Shown: one piece after another, positions 63,777 through 64,000 of the stretch | How the letters are laid out: each line of letters begins with the position of its first letter | Position numbering within the stretch: position 1 is the first letter of the stretch | From: Rhizobium gallicum bv. gallicum R602sp | Lineage (GTDB): Bacteria > Pseudomonadota > Alphaproteobacteria > Rhizobiales > Rhizobiaceae | Assembly: GCF_000816845.1 (NCBI RefSeq) | Contig: NZ_CP006877.1 | Span: 3,543,001-3,607,000, forward strand | DNA: 64,000 bases | Direction of reading: 5' to 3' | The notes under the pieces: model-generated | The model's database searches: none | What the model saw: only the letters and a program-made list of their open reading frames with translations | What the model was told of the DNA's origin: nothing | Program-made: the position numbers and the translations under genes

Positions 63777-64000
63777 TTAAACGTAGCGGTTGACGACGTT
63801 TTCCAGCAGTTCCTGTTTGCCGGATTTCGGCTGCGGGTTGATGTTCCTCGTCTCAACCCACTCTGCGATCTCTTCCAGCGAGTATTCGCCGCGCAAGAGC
63901 TTCTGGCCCTCTGCGCCGTTCCAGCCGGCATAGCGATCCTCGAGCGGTTTGGAGAGCGCCCTGTCCTCGATCATCTTGGCCGCCGCCTTAAGGCCGCGAG
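63777..64000 (-). CDS. xylA: Xylose isomerase, C-terminal end (5' part outside the window)
   Basis: The minus-strand frame stays open to the window edge and reads [20 protein letters not shown] and later [14 protein letters not shown] with a final [15 protein letters not shown]. This is the C-terminal end of class II xylose isomerase (D-xylose to D-xylulose). Only about 73 residues of the usual ~436 are present. Its presence beside the ABC operon suggests the transporter handles xylose or a related pentose. Confidence 0.92.
   Translation of the reverse strand, partial: RGLKAAAKMIEDRALSKPLEDRYAGWNGAEGQKLLRGEYSLEEIAEWVETRNINPQPKSGKQELLENVVNRYV

Overview
The window reads as a stretch of chromosome from an alphaproteobacterium of the Rhizobium group (R. 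etli / R. leguminosarum-like). This rests on high GC content, typical rhizobial gene families (heterotetrameric sarcosine oxidase soxBDAG, split proton-translocating transhydrogenase with an aa3-oxidase subunit IV gene upstream, DUF992, two S21 genes beside cspA, ODC2-type ornithine decarboxylase), a GGAAC-N17-CGTT promoter of the EcfG type, and GC-rich mosaic repeats between genes. No rRNA, tRNA, CRISPR array, intact transposon or prophage was seen.

Layout. 1-3.6 kb: end of a glycogen operon (pgm, glgX), then a MaoC/NodN-like hydratase. 4.1-9.2 kb: soxB-D-A-G on the minus strand. 9.5-12.7 kb: a periplasmic FecR-domain protein with a Pro/Lys/Asp/His repeat tail, facing a CHASE2 adenylate/guanylate cyclase. 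12.8-14.6 kb: cold-shock and translation cluster with two S21 paralogues, cspA and two small unknown proteins. 14.7-19.1 kb: TPR lipoprotein, FAD oxidoreductase, HWE-type histidine kinase and a DUF992 protein with an EcfG-type promoter. 19.2-22.5 kb: pntAA-pntAB-pntB with the aa3-oxidase subunit IV gene. 22.6-25.8 kb: FeeM-like acyltransferase and a PAS-GGDEF-EAL protein. 26.1-29.7 kb: a TRAP transporter whose permease genes and binding-protein gene converge on a decayed group II intron maturase fragment. 30-34.9 kb: class I amidotransferase-like hydrolase, GNAT, 2-hydroxyacid dehydrogenase with a LacI regulator, MarR regulator and creatininase-family amidohydrolase. 34.9-37.1 kb: a zinc-type CobW GTPase plus WD40 protein behind a strong Zur-box match. 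37.1-46 kb: serine hydrolase, SDR, GNATs, ornithine decarboxylase with a roughly 400-nt leader, LysR regulator, a DUF1007/NicO metal transport pair and a DUF533 protein. 46-51.5 kb: eda, CYTH and CHAD proteins, trhO and a CHASE4-GGDEF-EAL protein. 51.6-54.2 kb: metNIQ methionine importer. 54.6-64 kb: GH1 glycosidase, then a sugar module (Gfo/Idh/MocA dehydrogenase, AP-endonuclease-2-like isomerase, ribose-type ABC transporter, divergent LacI regulator with twin operators) ending in the 3' part of xylA.

How it fits together. Much of the window is carbon, nitrogen and metal housekeeping of a soil bacterium: glycogen turnover, one-carbon and methylated-amine oxidation, sugar and 2-oxoacid uptake, methionine uptake, polyamine synthesis and zinc or nickel balance. 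Three nucleotide-second-messenger proteins (one cAMP/cGMP, two c-di-GMP) are interspersed. No clear multi-gene defence or mobile system is present. The more interesting material is regulatory: the Zur box, EcfG promoter, twin LacI operators and decarboxylase leader. The maturase remnant, the FecR/cyclase pair and the paired S21 genes are also worth a look. Function calls are from reading the proteins, not from database searches.
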